A stretch of DNA of 64,000 nucleotides from positions 3,225,001 through 3,289,000 of the forward strand of contig PQWQ01000005.1 in assembly GCA_002943765.1 (NCBI GenBank), in the 5' to 3' direction. The position numbers and the translations under genes are program-made. Shown one piece after another: positions 1 through 13,480 of this stretch. The DNA comes from Psoroptes ovis (lineage: Eukaryota; Arthropoda; Arachnida; Sarcoptiformes; Psoroptidae). Below the pieces are notes generated by a model. That model did not search any database. It was not told the DNA's origin and saw nothing but the letters and a program-made list of their open reading frames with translations. The first letter of the stretch is position 1; each line of letters opens with the position of its first letter.

Positions 1-28
1 GCCATCTGTTGTCATTTCCAAATAATTT

Positions 29-34
29 TTTATT
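29..34 (-). terminator. Candidate polyadenylation signal of SCYL2
   Basis: An AATAAA hexamer reads on the minus strand about 70 bases past the SCYL2 stop codon, in a T-rich tract. The position suits a short mite 3' UTR. The cleavage site itself cannot be seen. Confidence 0.5.
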
Positions 35-104
35 GATTTTTTTTTCAAAAAATTTTTACAAATAATAATTAATATTTAAAAAAACAAAATTAAATTAAAT
101 TAAA

Positions 105-2733
105 TCAATTTAAAAATTCTTCCAATTCACTTTTCGACAACTGTTTTGTTGAATTTGATGATTGCATACCATTGTTGTTATTATTGTTGCTCATTATGTT
201 CATCGTACGCATTGGACTCAGTGATGATGTATGATGATGATGTTGATGAGGTTGTTGACTCGTATTCATTGATAATTGCTGATTTTTCAAAGAATTTAAT
301 GATTGTGGCTGAGATTTGGTACTATTCATATTTGGTAATGAAATAGCATCGAAAGCCGAGTAATCAGGCTTCGGTTGTCTAGGTGGCTGATTGTTTACAT
401 TCGTATTATTCATAACTGACCGCTGAGACATAAGATTTAGATTTGAATTGATTAATAAATCAGTCAAATCTTTGGTCGAAGATGATGATTGATTCGGATT
501 TTTGGAAATATTTTGATTAGATTTCGCTTGTGATGAGTTTTGTTTATCGGAATCTGCCATCCACAGCATTTGTTGATTCATTCGTAAACGTTCAGATTGA
601 TCTTTTTCGAATGCTAAACGTTCTTTTTCATCCAATGATAATCCATGATGATTCGTTGTTTTATTATTATTATTGATATTTGTATTGCTTGAATTGTCGT
701 TATCATTCAATTTGAATGGATCAAATATTTTCTCATTGATCGTATTCGAACCATTCGATTGTTTCGATTGATTATCTGCAGTGAAAAATGAATCTTGTTG
801 AACTTTTATCGAATCTAATTGTCGAATTTTAGCTTGATGTTCTTCTTCGATTTTGTTCAGGATTTCACGTATTAAATTCATGATTGTTGTGTACTATTGA
901 TGCAAGGATATAGAAATATTAAATAATCAAAGACAAGGTTGAAATTCAATGACTTACTTGTTGCATTGTCAGTCCATTTTCAATCGATAATGGCACCAAA
1001 AATGGAATGATTTTATTGGCCAACATTTCTTTTGGTATTCCTAATTTATTACTGTTCATTGTCAGTGTAATTATCCCAACTGAACACATAATAACGGCAG
1101 GTTCACGTGATGGCATCATCATAACTAATGGCAGTACTTCATCCAGCACCAGCCATTTATCTAAATGTTCTAAAATTTTTCCTAAACAAATTAAACAATT
1201 TACACGTACTGATAGTAGTTTAGTTTCCAGTGATAAACGTTTTATACGTGGTAAAAGCATATTTTTCGCGCCAGAATAATCAATCAAATGTATGATTGTT
1301 GGTACAACACTCAAACACAGTTCTTGTATTTGATATGCATCTGATTCAAGAAAACGATATATCAATGATAATATATGTTCTTTTAATGTTTCAGGTTTGG
1401 TTTTGAATTTTTCAACAAGAAAATCCATATTTTTCAACAAGAATAGCCCTATTTGTATTGGTTCTTTGTATCGAAATATAGGTATCAGCTCAGGCGCTAT
1501 CCATGTATGAAATTCATTATCATCAGTTTCTTTTGCAATCAAAAACATTGGAGGCAATACGAATGGTACCATTTCTGGATTTACGAATTCTTTCGCCAAA
1601 CCAGTGACTATTCGTCGTAATTTAATTCGCTTAGGTATACGCTGCAGTATTTCAGGTAGATTACGATAAAATTGTGTTTTCTGTGTCGTATCCCATTGAA
1701 ATAGGCAATCAAAATATTGCAGCGTTCGAACCAGGACATCTTGAAATATTTGTAATTTTGATAATTGCTGAGCATCTGGCCGTAATTTCGGATCAAAACT
1801 TAATAGCAAACGAAAATGTTTACGAAAATCTTCAGGTATACATGATAATGATGAACTGGTGGATAATTTTTCTCGCAATTCATTCGAATATTTTTCCGGT
1901 AAATATTGATATGATTGATTGAACACTAACAATGGTTTACCTTTATTGTATAACGTATATGCAACCATACCAAGTGAAAATATATCTGCACTTGTATCGA
2001 TAATTGAATCTTTCGCAGTGAAATGTTCTGGTGCTGCATATGTATAATTTGCTTGTATGTCCAGTGATGTATCGGCAATAATTTTAAGTGCAGCGAATCG
2101 ATATGGTTGTTCATTTGGATTCATTGCTTGCACGCTGAATTCGAATCCAGCCAGCTTCCATATTCCATTACGATTAATGACGATATTTTCGGGACATATG
2201 TTTCGATGCAAAATGCGTGCATCTTTATGCAAAAATTGTAAACCTTCAGCAATTTGCAGTAGGCCATATTTGATTTCAACGTCATAAAATTCAAATTTTC
2301 CATCTTTCGATTGTTCTTGAGCAAACGAGGGGTCTAAAAAATTTGCCAAACTACCAAGCACTGGTTCAGTAGCGAATGCAATCAAATCACGGCTTTCTTC
2401 TAGATTATGTTGCACTGTAAGCATTGATGGATGTCGAAGACGTGTTAGCTGTGGTACACCATGTCTTATCGATTCAAACAGCTGTTCTTTTTCTTTACGA
2501 TCAAAACGATCACTTTTCTTTTCCAATATGAACAGTGATACTTGTTCACGTGTAGTTTTTTTAATGGCATCATAAATTTTAAAACAAAGACCCGGGCCAG
2601 CCGAACCGATTTGCCTCAATAATTCATATTCTCTTGTCAATGGATTACCGGGTAATGCTGTGGATAGATTGTTGGTTACTTGATAAACAGTTGCCGATAC
2701 TGTATCACGTAAACGATTAAGCATTGATTCCAT
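105..2733 (-). CDS. SCYL2: SCY1-like protein 2 (SCYL2/CVAK104), clathrin-coat pseudokinase
   Basis: Two exons, 2733-958 and 893-105, are joined by a 64-bp intron (donor GTAAGT, acceptor CAATAG) and encode 854 residues; human SCYL2 is about 930. The family acts on clathrin-coated vesicles between trans-Golgi, endosomes and plasma membrane. Order: N-terminal MESMLN start shared with vertebrate SCYL2; kinase-like domain about 35-330; ARM/HEAT-like helices about 340-600 (EFVNPEMVPFVLP, SLAVRVN-type repeats); then a low-complexity Asn/Gln/Ser tail. The catalytic residues are degenerate: the HRD site reads HRN (176-178) and the DFG site reads GFE (196-198), so it should be a pseudokinase. The tail keeps the family blocks LSLDEKERLAFEK and TKDLTDLL. 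It also has a DPF tripeptide near residue 649, of the type bound by the AP2 alpha ear. The start is supported by homology; family assignment is secure. Confidence 0.95.
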
Positions 2734-4576
2734 CTGTTTGATTTGATTGATTTGGATAATACTGAACTTTTTCAGGTAAAAATCACCAGAAACTTTCTCT
2801 TGTAAAAACTAATGAATCAAATAAAACATTCGAAGAATCAAAATCAATGAAATCAAAGCAAAAACAATGCGAAATATCATGACAGTTATTTCAAAACAAC
2901 AAAAAATCAAAACAAGCCAAGCCAAGCCAAAAAAAACAGGTGAGCCTTTTAAATGAAATTTGCAATCCGTTCATTTATAACTGTTTTTTCTAAAGTTGCA
3001 AAGTTTGACAACCAGATGGCAGCACTGTCGAATTTACAAAAAAATTCAATTTCATTCGAAAATATCTTCGATTAATCACTATCAAATCATCATGATTGGA
3101 TTAATCATCTTCAATTCAATTCAATTCTTCAATTTCAGAAATTTTCAAAATAAAATCAATTTTAATTTCGTGGTTATCAAAATTCATTGTCAAAATCAAA
3201 TAAATTTATTTGAAAAAGAAAAATGAAAATAAACAAAAACAACACGAAAACGAATTGATTGATAAAATTCTAAAATAAAAATTTTTCCAAAAAAAAATTG
3301 AAATAAATAAACATTTTCAAATATAATAATAATGTGATAAACATTTGAAATTTTTAAAAATATTCGTCAAAACAACGAAAAAAAAAAAAATTTTGAAACA
3401 TTTATAATTTTAGAAATATGAAATTTATAACTGAATTAATAATATATATTGATCTCTGTGTATCTTTATGTGTTTGTTTACAATTCTCAAAAACAATCAA
3501 TCTAAATGTGATTTAATCAGCAATTTTTAAAATGATCAACTCAAATCGATTCAACAACAATAATCAAGGTATTTATAATTATCATTTTTATATTTTTTTC
3601 AATTAATAATCTGAATATGGTCTAAAATATATGTGTGTGTTGATTCTATTGACAATCCAAATGATTGTATTTGAATTTTTAAAAATTTGAAATTTGAACA
3701 ATGAATTCTTTTGCTTAAAGAGAGAGAAAAATTGATTTAAATCAGATTAAATTTAAAATAAAAATGGTAAATAATCATGGTAAATATATCGAGAGATCCA
3801 AAAAAAAAAAAAAAAAAAACAAAAAATGGATGGTCAAAATTAAATAATAAGAAGTAATTGTCACAATTATATTCATTCAAATATATTAAGGCAATCAATT
3901 ATTTTGGCTCGTGTGCGATAACCACATTAATATTTGATTCAATTTCATATCTTCATTCGATTGATTTGTGTATTTGTGTATATAAAGAGTTGAAACAAAT
4001 AATTTCAATGGAAGTCGAGTGAATTTAATGGTCTAATAATGTCTTCAAGAACTGAAAATGTCTAAATTTTTGAAACTTATGAAATTTGAAAAACTGAATT
4101 GAATGGCAAACATCAAATTAATGAAATAAGTTTTGGATTATCTATCTATGTGTGTGTTTACACATCGATCGATTGATTGTAATTGTTTGTGAATCGAAAA
4201 TGAATTGAATTCAATGATTTGAATGAATGAACGAAAGAAATTTGGACCAATTTTAATCGATGGCTGAAGATAATGTCATTAATTTGACTGAAGATCGAAC
4301 GCTTCAAAACACAATAATTTGACCATTATTTGATCAAATAATAATATCAAATACACCCAATATGATTGGTTTGTAATCAATTATTGACAACAAATGTTGA
4401 CAACATTGATCAGTGAATTTTGAAGAGAAAAAATCAATCAATTTCAATCAAGGTAAACAATTTCAATCCAAAAAAATTATTTGAACATTTTGACACTTGA
4501 AAAATTGTTGATTTTTCGTTGTTTTTGACACTCAAACACAGTAAACATTGAAACATTTCAGTCAATCACCCACTGT
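2734..4576. other. Intergenic region between SCYL2 and CACNB
   Basis: AT-rich non-coding DNA between two minus-strand genes. It should hold the SCYL2 promoter (2734-3000) and the 3' UTR of the calcium-channel gene (just below 4577). It has A-runs (for example 3800-3819) and a CTCF-like motif at 3009-3022. No convincing gene, RNA or transposon is seen, and the miniature elements common elsewhere are absent. Confidence 0.6.
3009..3022 (+). promoter_or_regulatory. CTCF-like motif
   Basis: The 14-mer CAACCAGATGGCAG matches the CTCF core consensus CCASYAGRKGGCRS at 13 of 14 positions. It lies about 275 bp upstream of the SCYL2 start. Assignment rests on motif similarity only; CTCF binding preference in mites is not known to me. 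Confidence 0.35.
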
Positions 4577-6814
4577 TCAACTATGTTTATCACCAATTTG
4601 AAATGATTGATGTTTGATCGTTTGATGATCATTAATCATTAATTGTGGTGATGTTGATGATGTTGTTGTTGTTGTTGGCGTTCTTGATGATGATGGTGGT
4701 GATGTTGTTGATGATGATGTCATTGTTGTTGGTGGTGGTGTTGTTGATAATGATGTTGTATTATAATTAATGCTACCTAAATTATTATTATTATTTTGTA
4801 AATCCATATAATAACTATTGTTATTGTTATTATTGTTTGATGGTGTCATAATCCATGCTGTATTTTGATTATTTGATGATTGTGCGATTTGTAATGCTGT
4901 GGTATTATTGTTATTATTTGTAATTTTTGAATAATTGGAAAGTCTTGAATCACGATAATATGATGATGAATCATCATTTGCATTTGACGGTGGATTAATC
5001 AATGATGGATTAGTCAAAAATTGTTGTTGTGCTTGTTGATGTTGTTGTTGTAATGTATCGACAGCATATGTTACATCCATTGGATCAACAGCTGGACCAT
5101 ATGGATTAAAACTTAATGGATAAGACGTATAATCACGTGGATCATATGATGATGCTGATATTGTAGTGGTTGGTGAAAATATTCTTGTTCTTGGTGGATG
5201 TAATTGCTGGGTACTATTCGGTACTATTTGTTCCATAAATAATTTTGTTTCATATACTGGATGTGTTTCACGCCAATATTGTTCTAAATAATCGGCTAAA
5301 TGTTGACATGCATCTTCTAAATGATTTTCATCCAATATTACATCGAACATTTCTTTTGGACATTGTGCTAGCTTTTCGGCTGCAATTAATTGTACATTTG
5401 AATTTTTACTTTGTCCTTTACCTCTTGATTTAATCAAACGTTGTAAAACTTTTTGTGATGATACTTTTATGTAAACAAATATTGGTGCAAGTGATGTCTT
5501 GGCTAAACGTGTTGGATCATTGATTGTATCACAATCCAATACGACCAATTGCATTGTACGTGCTAATTCATATATTCTTTCAATTTCAGCTTGTACTTGT
5601 TGTGCTATGAGAGATCAGAAGAAACAAATTAAAATAACTTTCTAATTGAAATAATTATAACCCTTTACCTAAACCGGCACGATTTTCCATTTTACCATAT
5701 TCAAGCAGATTTTTCTTTGCATTATTCGCTGAACGTTTAGCAATGGATATATCAATCATAACCCTTGTGATAATAATTCGTGATTCAAAACGATGTTTGA
5801 GGAAATCGAATAATGCTTTTTGCATCATATCAGTCACTTCGTAACCTTTCAATGATGGACCAACCAATATGACTGGACGCATTGATGGTACAACTTCATA
5901 CGGTGCTATGTGTTCAGACTGAATATATGTTAAGGAATTTCAAATGAGATTTCAAAAAATTCAAATTTCAAATTGAAAATCAAACCTTTTTAAATAGAAT
6001 TTTACGCCTTTCTTTGATTGTTGGTGTTGAAATCTTTGATTTCAGGTGCTTCATCTGGGATTCATTTTCGTCTTGATTTTCTAATCGGGAGAAAAACAAT
6101 TGAATTATCATAAATGATCATTTAATCCAATGTAATTTACCTGAATTCGAAGCATTCGAATCGCTTAGATTAGATTTTGAACTATTAATCATTGAATTCA
6201 CAACACCGAGTCCAGTTTGTGATTTGGATGAATAAATGGTTGCCGCTTTACGATTCGTTTGTATTTGACTTGATTGTTGTGTGCGTAAACCTTCCAGTTT
6301 TGCTGGACTCGGTATGAAACCGATTTCACAATTTTCACTTACTAATCGTCCGATCCACCAATCATTGTTATATTTCTATGTGGCATTAAGTGAAAATGTT
6401 GAATATTTTCAATCGAATCAATCAACTGAATCCAATAAATACCTCTTTAATGTGAAGAAAATCTTTGATTCCGAACGATATTGCATAACCATGAATCGGG
6501 GAATCATCATCAACACTACCATCGTATGATACATTGGTGCGTACGGCGAATGCGACCGGTTTGGCCTGAATTCGGTTTAGAAGATTTTGAAATTTTTTGA
6601 GTCCAAAATCAGTCCGAAATTTACCTTGGCTTTTTCCAATTGAATCAATGCTAACCGCTCGTTTCGAGCACGTTGTTCACGATCATCATTCGATTCATGA
6701 TGATGATCACCATAATTCGTATTGATCGGGTCCTATTCATTAGGGAATTGATTGATTAATCAATGAATTTAGTTAATTAGAAAAATTCCAAGAATTAAGA
6801 CTCACCAATTTCAT
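4577..6814 (-). CDS. CACNB: Voltage-gated calcium channel subunit beta (CACNB/Ca-beta), MAGUK-type
   Basis: Seven exons on the minus strand: 6814-6806, 6732-6625, 6565-6443, 6375-6141, 6080-5986, 5918-5669 and 5604-4577. Introns are 59-73 bp, all GT-AG and in phase, giving 615 residues. The cytoplasmic beta subunit binds the AID helix of the pore-forming alpha-1 subunit and controls surface delivery and gating. SH3 domain: about 40-150 (KAKPVAFAVRTN, then DFLHIKEKYNNDWWIGRL). HOOK linker: 150-190. Guanylate-kinase-like domain: about 191-390, with the degenerate P-loop GPSLKG at 210-215 and DCDTINDPTRLAKTSLAPI, as expected of a non-catalytic GK fold. Tail 391-615 is low-complexity Asn/Ser/Thr/Pro and resembles nothing conserved. 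The start at 6814 is the weakest point: an in-frame stop lies upstream, but vertebrate and fly genes use alternative 5' exons, and others could lie beyond 6840. Domain identity is certain. Confidence 0.93.
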
Positions 6815-8502
6815 TATAATCAATGATCGTTGTTCAGAATTTCAAAACAAAACAGATTCAAAGCATAAGTCTTTGTGAAATCTTAAAAATCTTTGAAATA
6901 TCGTCATGGACACATTCAAGTTCAAGGAATATTTCACACATAAACACTTGAATTCATTTAAATTGAATTTATGGTTGATTTCTTTGTTGATTCGTTTGTT
7001 GATTGATTAAGTTGAATTATGGCCAAATTATATTCGGAAATAATGATGATAATCAATGAATAATTGCAATAAACGAATAAAAAAATAAATAAATATTTCA
7101 TTAATCAACAATCAATCAATCACTCAAAATGTTCAAATTTGGAAATTTCAAAATATTGGAAGAATAAACAATCTGAATGAATGGCTGGCTAAAACAATTA
7201 ATAAACATTTTTCAATCATGGAAACAATCGATAAACATCTGAAGAATAAACATTTGAAGACTAATCATTTGAAGACTGAACCTTTGAAGATAAAATTCTT
7301 GTAAAATTGCTCACATTTTGGTATTGTCGAATGATTGAATTCAAATGAATTTTAAATGAATTTAAATCTCAATGAATGATTGAAATGAATGGCAATGAAT
7401 TGAACGTATGAATAATGATTTATGTATTTAAATCAGTTCAATTTTCTTTCATTCACAAGGAATGTTTATTAATTATTAACTCATTCATTCATTCATTCAT
7501 TCATTCATTATTTTTTCAATGCCAATATCGAATAATGTTTGAATTATATTACATTAGATTATTATTATTATTATTATTTCTTCAATGAATTAATGAATGA
7601 ATGATGATAATTGAATAGTAATATTGAATGAATGAAATGATGATAATAACAATAATAATAATTCAAATAATTGCGTATATTTTACTACGATGATAATAAA
7701 AGGATTGTTACATTGAAGATCGTGAACAAATTGAATGAATTCAATGAAATCAAATTCAAAGTCGAGGTTTTCTATTCGATTCAATCATTTCACATTGAAA
7801 TTAATCCATAATTGATTGTGATTCATTGAAGCAGTGACATCATTACTAAAGATGATGGTGATCATAGCCAATCAACTAAGACTATGGTCGCCGATGAAGA
7901 TTTACAAGAAAAATTACAGAAAATGCACACCATTTAAAATTGTATCACAATTAATATGAATTTAAAAACAAAACAAATCATTTTCTATTTATTTTTCGAA
8001 GAATATTCTTTTTCTTCTTCTTCTTCTTCTTTGGTTTTGTAATTATTTATTTTAATTTCAATTTGCTCACCATCATTCACCATCAGTCGTGAATTGTTGT
8101 AGAATTCGAAGTAAGTAGAAGAATAAACATTCATTTCATTTAATCAAAATTCGGATTAATTCAAACATTTTCAATTCATTTTCGACTCAATTCTTCTTCA
8201 CCATTCATTCATTCATTCATTATGACTGCCACCATTACCACCAACATTAATATAATATTTTTTTCAGAATTCTAATGGCAATGTTTTGTTTATTATTATC
8301 ATTATGATGATCATGATTATGATCATCATCATTTAATCATTGAAGAAGAAAAATGGTTAAAATATCTTCATTAGTAATGAATACTATGTATGATAATCAA
8401 ATGAATTATGAATTTTAATGTTTTTAATGTTTATTTGTTGTTTATTTATTTATTTATTCATTTATTCATAGCTTCATACCTCTAGTTTGGATTCTGGTTA
8501 TA

Positions 8503-8584
8503 TTAGGTTGTCCCATAAGTTCTTGCCGTTTTTTGAATGAAAAAAAAAATTTAAAAAACGGCCAGAACTTATGGGACAACCTAA
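8503..8584. mobile_element. Mariner-type MITE, subfamily A
   Basis: An 82-bp near-perfect palindrome. It opens TTAGGTTGTCCCATAAGTTC and closes with the complement; TA flanks both sides. The core is an A/T-rich loop. One arm carries a G-to-C change (CGGCCAG). Confidence 0.9.
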
Positions 8585-9081
8585 TATTTTAGCCGTAGTA
8601 TCTCCAATAATACCACCAAACAAGAATATTGTTCTTCGCTATATATCAACGATCATTTGGTGTAGAATCTCAGAATCAAAGAATAAACGAATAACAGCTC
8701 GGTATATATATGAACACACAGAATAAATTTCACATAGAATTCTGTATTGGTAGATTTCTGGTAATCTATGGCGTTGGTTGGTTGGTTGGTGGTGGTGGTG
8801 GTGGTGATGATCGGTGGCCTAGTTTTGTTGGTGATTTACTGTTTATTATTACGATTACGAGCTTCTTTGATTCTGTATGATTTTGTCTCGTTGTTTTGTT
8901 GTAATTCGGTAATTTGCTCTCGGTACGATCACCATGTTATTCGGTGTTGATGATTACACTGATTACGATGATCATGATGATGATGATTATGGCTGGTTGG
9001 TAATGCTTTGTGCATGTTTCGGGAATGAATAGCCTAAATATGGACGAACTAACGCATTTTCGGGATTTCGACATTCATATA

Positions 9082-9164
9082 TTAGGGTTGTCCCATAAGT
9101 TCTTGCCGTTTTTTGAATGAAAAAAAAATTTTAAAAAACGGCAAGAACTTATTGGACAACCTAA
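9082..9164. mobile_element. Mariner-type MITE, subfamily A
   Basis: An 83-bp palindrome of the CCCATAAGTTCTTGCCG type, TA on both sides. The left end has an extra G (TTAGGGTTG) and the right arm reads TATTGGAC in place of TATGGGAC. Confidence 0.9.
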
Positions 9165-9982
9165 TATAATCATTGTTTAAACATACGAATTAATCTAAAT
9201 TTCCTTCGAAGAATTTTGATTGATTCATTCATTCATTCATATTCCATCAGGCTTAGATTAAGGATATTTTGCATGAATTTGCAATCAAATAAATGAATAA
9301 ACATATGGTTCATATGATTTGTGCTCGAAAACAATCAAATGTTCCATTTCGAATGAATATGATTGATTGTAATTGTTTATTTTGCCATTAATCGTGCCAT
9401 ACATGAGTTTTTTGTTTATGTGAATTAAGCTTGGAAAACAATGAGTCAATGGATTATGTTCTGGTTATGTTTTGTTTGTTTTGTTATGTCGAGTTACTTT
9501 GCATTATTCAATTATTAATTATGGCAATTAGCTTTGTCTCATTTTTAAAATTGACATAATCTAGACATAATTGAAGGACGAAAATGTATCAATTTTTCAG
9601 TGTGGAAAGGATTATAGCCTTGAAGGTTGTGTCTGAGTTTTTGATTGATAGATTTTTGGCATTAAATTACTATTGTCAATTAGACGAAATGATACGGATT
9701 TCGGTGATCAATCATTGATTATCATTGGATTAAATTACGGGATTTTCAGCCATTTACGACCATTTCAATCAGTTTATTTGATGAATTTGTCTGGTTTTTG
9801 AGTTATTTCATTAAAGAGTATTGACATTGATTGTTGATTGATTAATTAATGAGGAAATTGATTTAATTTGATTCAAGATTGACATGAATTGAAGAGAGGT
9901 AATAAAGATTTTAAGAAAATTTAAATTCAAAAAATCTATTTCAACATTTCCGAGCAACTTGGGTGAAAATAGATTTTATTTA

Positions 9983-10049
9983 GAAAAAAAATAAAAATAA
10001 ACAAAAAGGCGGAGCCGTATGTTTGGGTTTGTTTTTATTTTTATTTTTA
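9983..10049. repeat. AT-rich imperfect inverted repeat
   Basis: An A-rich run with TAAAAATAAAC (9983-10007) is followed, after a GC-richer 20-bp loop, by its imperfect complement (10028-10049). It may be a chance product of low complexity or a worn hairpin element. It is about 500 bp upstream of WASP. Confidence 0.4.
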
Positions 10050-10524
10050 CAATTTTCTAAATTTTTAATCGGCGTAAAAATACAGCAACAAAAATCTCTC
10101 ATTTGTATATACACAAAAATTACAAACATATTTCTCATTTATTTCCATTGATAAAACATTTACTAAAATTATTTCATTGAAATATTTTATTTTTGTTAGT
10201 TTGTTCTATACGTTGTCAACGTTTTAAACAAAAATATCGACAACAACATCAGCAGCAACAGCACCAAACGAGTGGCCACAAGTGCATCACAATTAGCATT
10301 TTGATGACGAAAACAATAGGCGAAACAATAACAACAGCAGCATCAACCAACAATTACAACAATTGTAATATCATCCCATTGGAATTAATTAATTTCGAAA
10401 CAAAAAAATTCAATGAATACGATATCGATGATATAATCATTGGATAATCATTTGATTGATATATTTTCAACCGTATTATAGTATTAATTGTAATGATATT
10501 TTAAAGTAAAACATTTTTCGAAAA

Positions 10525-12599
10525 ATGACAAAACTTCATCAACAATCATCAACATTAAGCACCAACAATAATAATAGTATTGAAAATCGTAAATCGCGGC
10601 TATTGTATGATGATGAAAATGATTTAATTTTCAGTCTTTTAGGACGAAAATGTTTGGTATGTTATCGTTGTATTAATTCAATTGAATATTAATTGAAAAA
10701 TTCCATTTCAATCTAGTCACAATCGACTGCCGTCGTTCAATTGCTGATAACACGACCACCAGATCATATACGATGGCAAATCAAATGCACTGGTGTTGTT
10801 TGTTTCGTTAAAGATAATCCTAAACGTTCATATTTTATTCGTGTTTATGATTATGATGTAAGATTGATGATGATTGCTTTGGATTATTCGATTCTAAATT
10901 TGAAATTTTTGGTAATTTTGTAGAGGAAAACATTAGCATGGGAACAAGAATTGTACACAACATTTGAATATAAAGATATTCGGCCAACATTTCATACGTT
11001 TGAAGCTCATGTATGTATTTTGAATTCAATTTCAATCAATGAATTGATCGATTTTACCTGGATTTTTTGTTGTTTTCGGTGATCGAATAGGATTGTATGG
11101 CTGGTCTATATTTTGCCGATGCTGATGAAGCTCAACATTTTCTTGAAACTGTCCAAGAAAAAATGGAAAATCGCAAGAAATCACAAGGTTTTGTATTCAT
11201 ATTTTGATTTAATTCGAATTTCATTTTAAATATGATTCATTCGTTTATATTCACAGAGAAAAAGATGAACAATAAACAAACAAATCATCATCATCATATG
11301 CAATCTGTAAATAATTATTCAATGAATAATCAACAACAACAACAACAATCAAGACATTATCAACAAAGCAATCAACAACAGCAATCTTTACATAATAATT
11401 CACACCTTACCGATCACAGTGTTTCAAGTTTAAATAAGAAAACATTTAAAAATCTAAAATCATATAAAAATAAACGTAATAATCGTGATAAAAAGAAAGG
11501 TGGTATATCGAAAACCGATATCGGTAATCCAACAAATTTCCAACATGTTCAACATATTGGTTGGAATTCACAAACAAATCAATTTCAAATTGATCACCTA
11601 ATTGATCGAAATTTGATATCAAGTCTTGAAGCACAAGGTATTACACAAGAACAGCTGAAACATGAAGAAGAATTTGTTCTGAAATTCCTTAAAGAATGGA
11701 AATATGATAATGGTGCAAATAATAGTAATAATCAACGTTCAACCGCCGTAAGACCAGTTGGTGTACCAATAGCACCACCATCGGCACCAGTTCCAGTGCC
11801 TCCTGTTGTTTCACCAACTAAAACAACAAATTCTAAATCAAATTATAATCATAGAACTAGTAACAATCATAGCCATCAGCAATATAATGGCCATCATCAG
11901 CCACAATCGAATTCAGTTGTTCATTTTCCGCCGCCACCGCCTTCATCAAGTATATCGAACATGGGAAATAACAATAGTCGAAAGCAAACTATGGCTCCTT
12001 CAGTTCCAGCACCGGCGCCACCACCACCTCCTCCGCCACCGCCACCATCGATGCCTCCAGCTTCAACGATGAATAATGGATCACAAGAAACGATGGGATC
12101 AGCACCGCCGCCGCCTCCTCCACCTCCACCACCACCGTCAACATTATTAGGTCCAGGCGGTAATAGTAATGGTAATAATGATGGTGCCATCAAACCACCT
12201 CTGCCAGCATCGAATAATGATAGTCGTTCAGCATTATTAGAACAGATACGTCGTGGTGCACAGCTGAATCACGTGGATCCAAATGAAAAATCATCACAAA
12301 GAGAAAAAGTAATGAATAATGGATCAGGCGGTGCACGTGATCAATTATTGGATCAAATACGTCGTGGTGTTGATTTGAAAAAAGTTGAACCAAACACCAA
12401 TAAATCAGATTCGAAATCATCAGGTGAAATGATTGGAAAAAGTGGCGCTGGTGGTGGTGGTGCTGGTGCATTAGCTGATGCATTAGCACGTGCATTACAA
12501 GAACGTGCACAAGGTTGGAATCAAACAAGTGATTCAAGTGATGATGATGATGATTCCAATACGGATGATGATGATGAATGGGATGATCGTTCGAATTGA
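10525..12599 (+). CDS. WAS: Wiskott-Aldrich syndrome protein homologue (WASP/N-WASP), Arp2/3 activator
   Basis: Five exons, 10525-10656, 10717-10857, 10924-11010, 11091-11187 and 11257-12599, with introns of 59-80 bp, all GT-AG and in phase, give 599 residues. The protein links Cdc42 to branched actin assembly through the Arp2/3 complex at membranes. WH1/EVH1 domain: about 35-150 (LLGRKCL, TAVVQLL, NPKRSYFIRVYD, LYTTFEY). CRIB/GBD motif: 236-254 (ISKTDIGNPTNFQHVQHIG), preceded by a basic KNKRNNRDKKK stretch. Proline-rich region: about 319-454 with two runs of 10-12 Pro. Two WH2 actin-binding motifs: 474-494 (LLEQIRRGAQLNHV) and 513-531 (LLDQIRRGVDLKKV). Central amphipathic segment: about 555-572. 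Acidic C-terminus: 577-596 with the penultimate Trp of the Arp2/3-binding motif (DDEWDD). All activating parts are present, so it should be functional. A Gln/His/Asn-rich insert after WH1 is lineage-specific. Two WH2 motifs make it N-WASP-like. Confidence 0.96.
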
Positions 12600-13264
12600 A
12601 ATTTTCAAAGATTTATTTCTTCTTTTGGTCCTTTAACAAATTGATTGACTTATTATTATTAATTTTAACTTCAAAAAACTTTAAAATTTAATATTTCAGT
12701 AAAGATTTATATGCATTGTTGATCCTTATAATCATTATAATTATTACTATTATCCAAATTATCAACTTTTTACCACGTATTACCACCTCATAACCACGTA
12801 TTATCACCAAATTACCACGTATTATCACCACCATTCGTTTCCCATATTGTTACCATCACAAAACCTTCAAAATGATTGATACTTAATCCATTATTATTAA
12901 GTTGAATTGAATATTTTGATTGAAACCCGAAATTTTTCAATTTGAAATGAATGGAAAAAATATTTCAAAAATCCCCTTTTCAACCAAACAGAAAATCACT
13001 TGTCATTGTTCAAAAAATTGTTCAAAAATTTTCCATTTCATTCATTCATTCATTGAATTGATTTTCACCATCCAAATTCCCACACTTTTGACATTGAAAA
13101 TTTCAGAAATTTTTAACATTTTCTACACACAAACAAACAAAAATCAAATTACATGTGTTTAATGAATGTGTTTTGCATGAGCAATATGTGCACATTTAAG
13201 CACAATGACTCGGCAGAAAATGTGTTTAAAATCGATTCGGGCTAATTTCGTTTGAATTTGATTC

Positions 13265-13289
13265 AAAAAAAAAAAAAAAAAAAAAAAAA
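13265..13289. repeat. Poly-A run (25 A)
   Basis: A homopolymer of 25 A. No retroposed gene or target duplication is evident on its 5' side, so a processed-copy tail is not supported. Confidence 0.8.
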
Positions 13290-13480
13290 TTCCAAATGTT
13301 CAATTGTAGAAAATGTGAATGAACCTTTCGAGCCAGTTGTTGATATGAATCAGTTGTACAGATCACCATTGGTCACTGGTGGTACTGGTTTTTGGATTTC
13401 GGTTCCCCAGATTGTGGCCGTATTTTGACCAGAAATTTTCATGTGAAAATTTTTTCTTTCAAAAAACTTTCGCGTGTTTG

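Larger units (their letters stand above)
6815..10524. other. Divergent intergenic region between CACNB and WASP
   Basis: The head-to-head neighbours imply that this 3.7 kb holds both promoters, and probably 5' UTR exons of both. It contains two mariner-type miniature elements (8503-8584, 9082-9164), ATTC-type simple repeat at about 7480-7508, a TTC run near 8009-8031, a GGT-rich patch near 8780-8815 and an AT hairpin at 9983-10049. A short Gln-rich open frame at 10193-10447 is most likely WASP 5' leader rather than a protein. No other gene is seen. Confidence 0.55.

Noticed and set aside
3531..3570. Small ATG-led segment ending in a donor-like GTATTT
   Set aside because: No downstream exon on that strand before the next gene; probably chance.
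10193..10447. 84-codon plus-strand frame upstream of WASP
   Set aside because: Gln/Asn-rich, unlike any WASP N-terminus, and ends before the WH1 start; most likely 5' leader, perhaps an upstream ORF.
11921..12193. Minus-strand open frame rich in Gly
   Set aside because: It is the complement of the WASP polyproline codons; no independent coding evidence.
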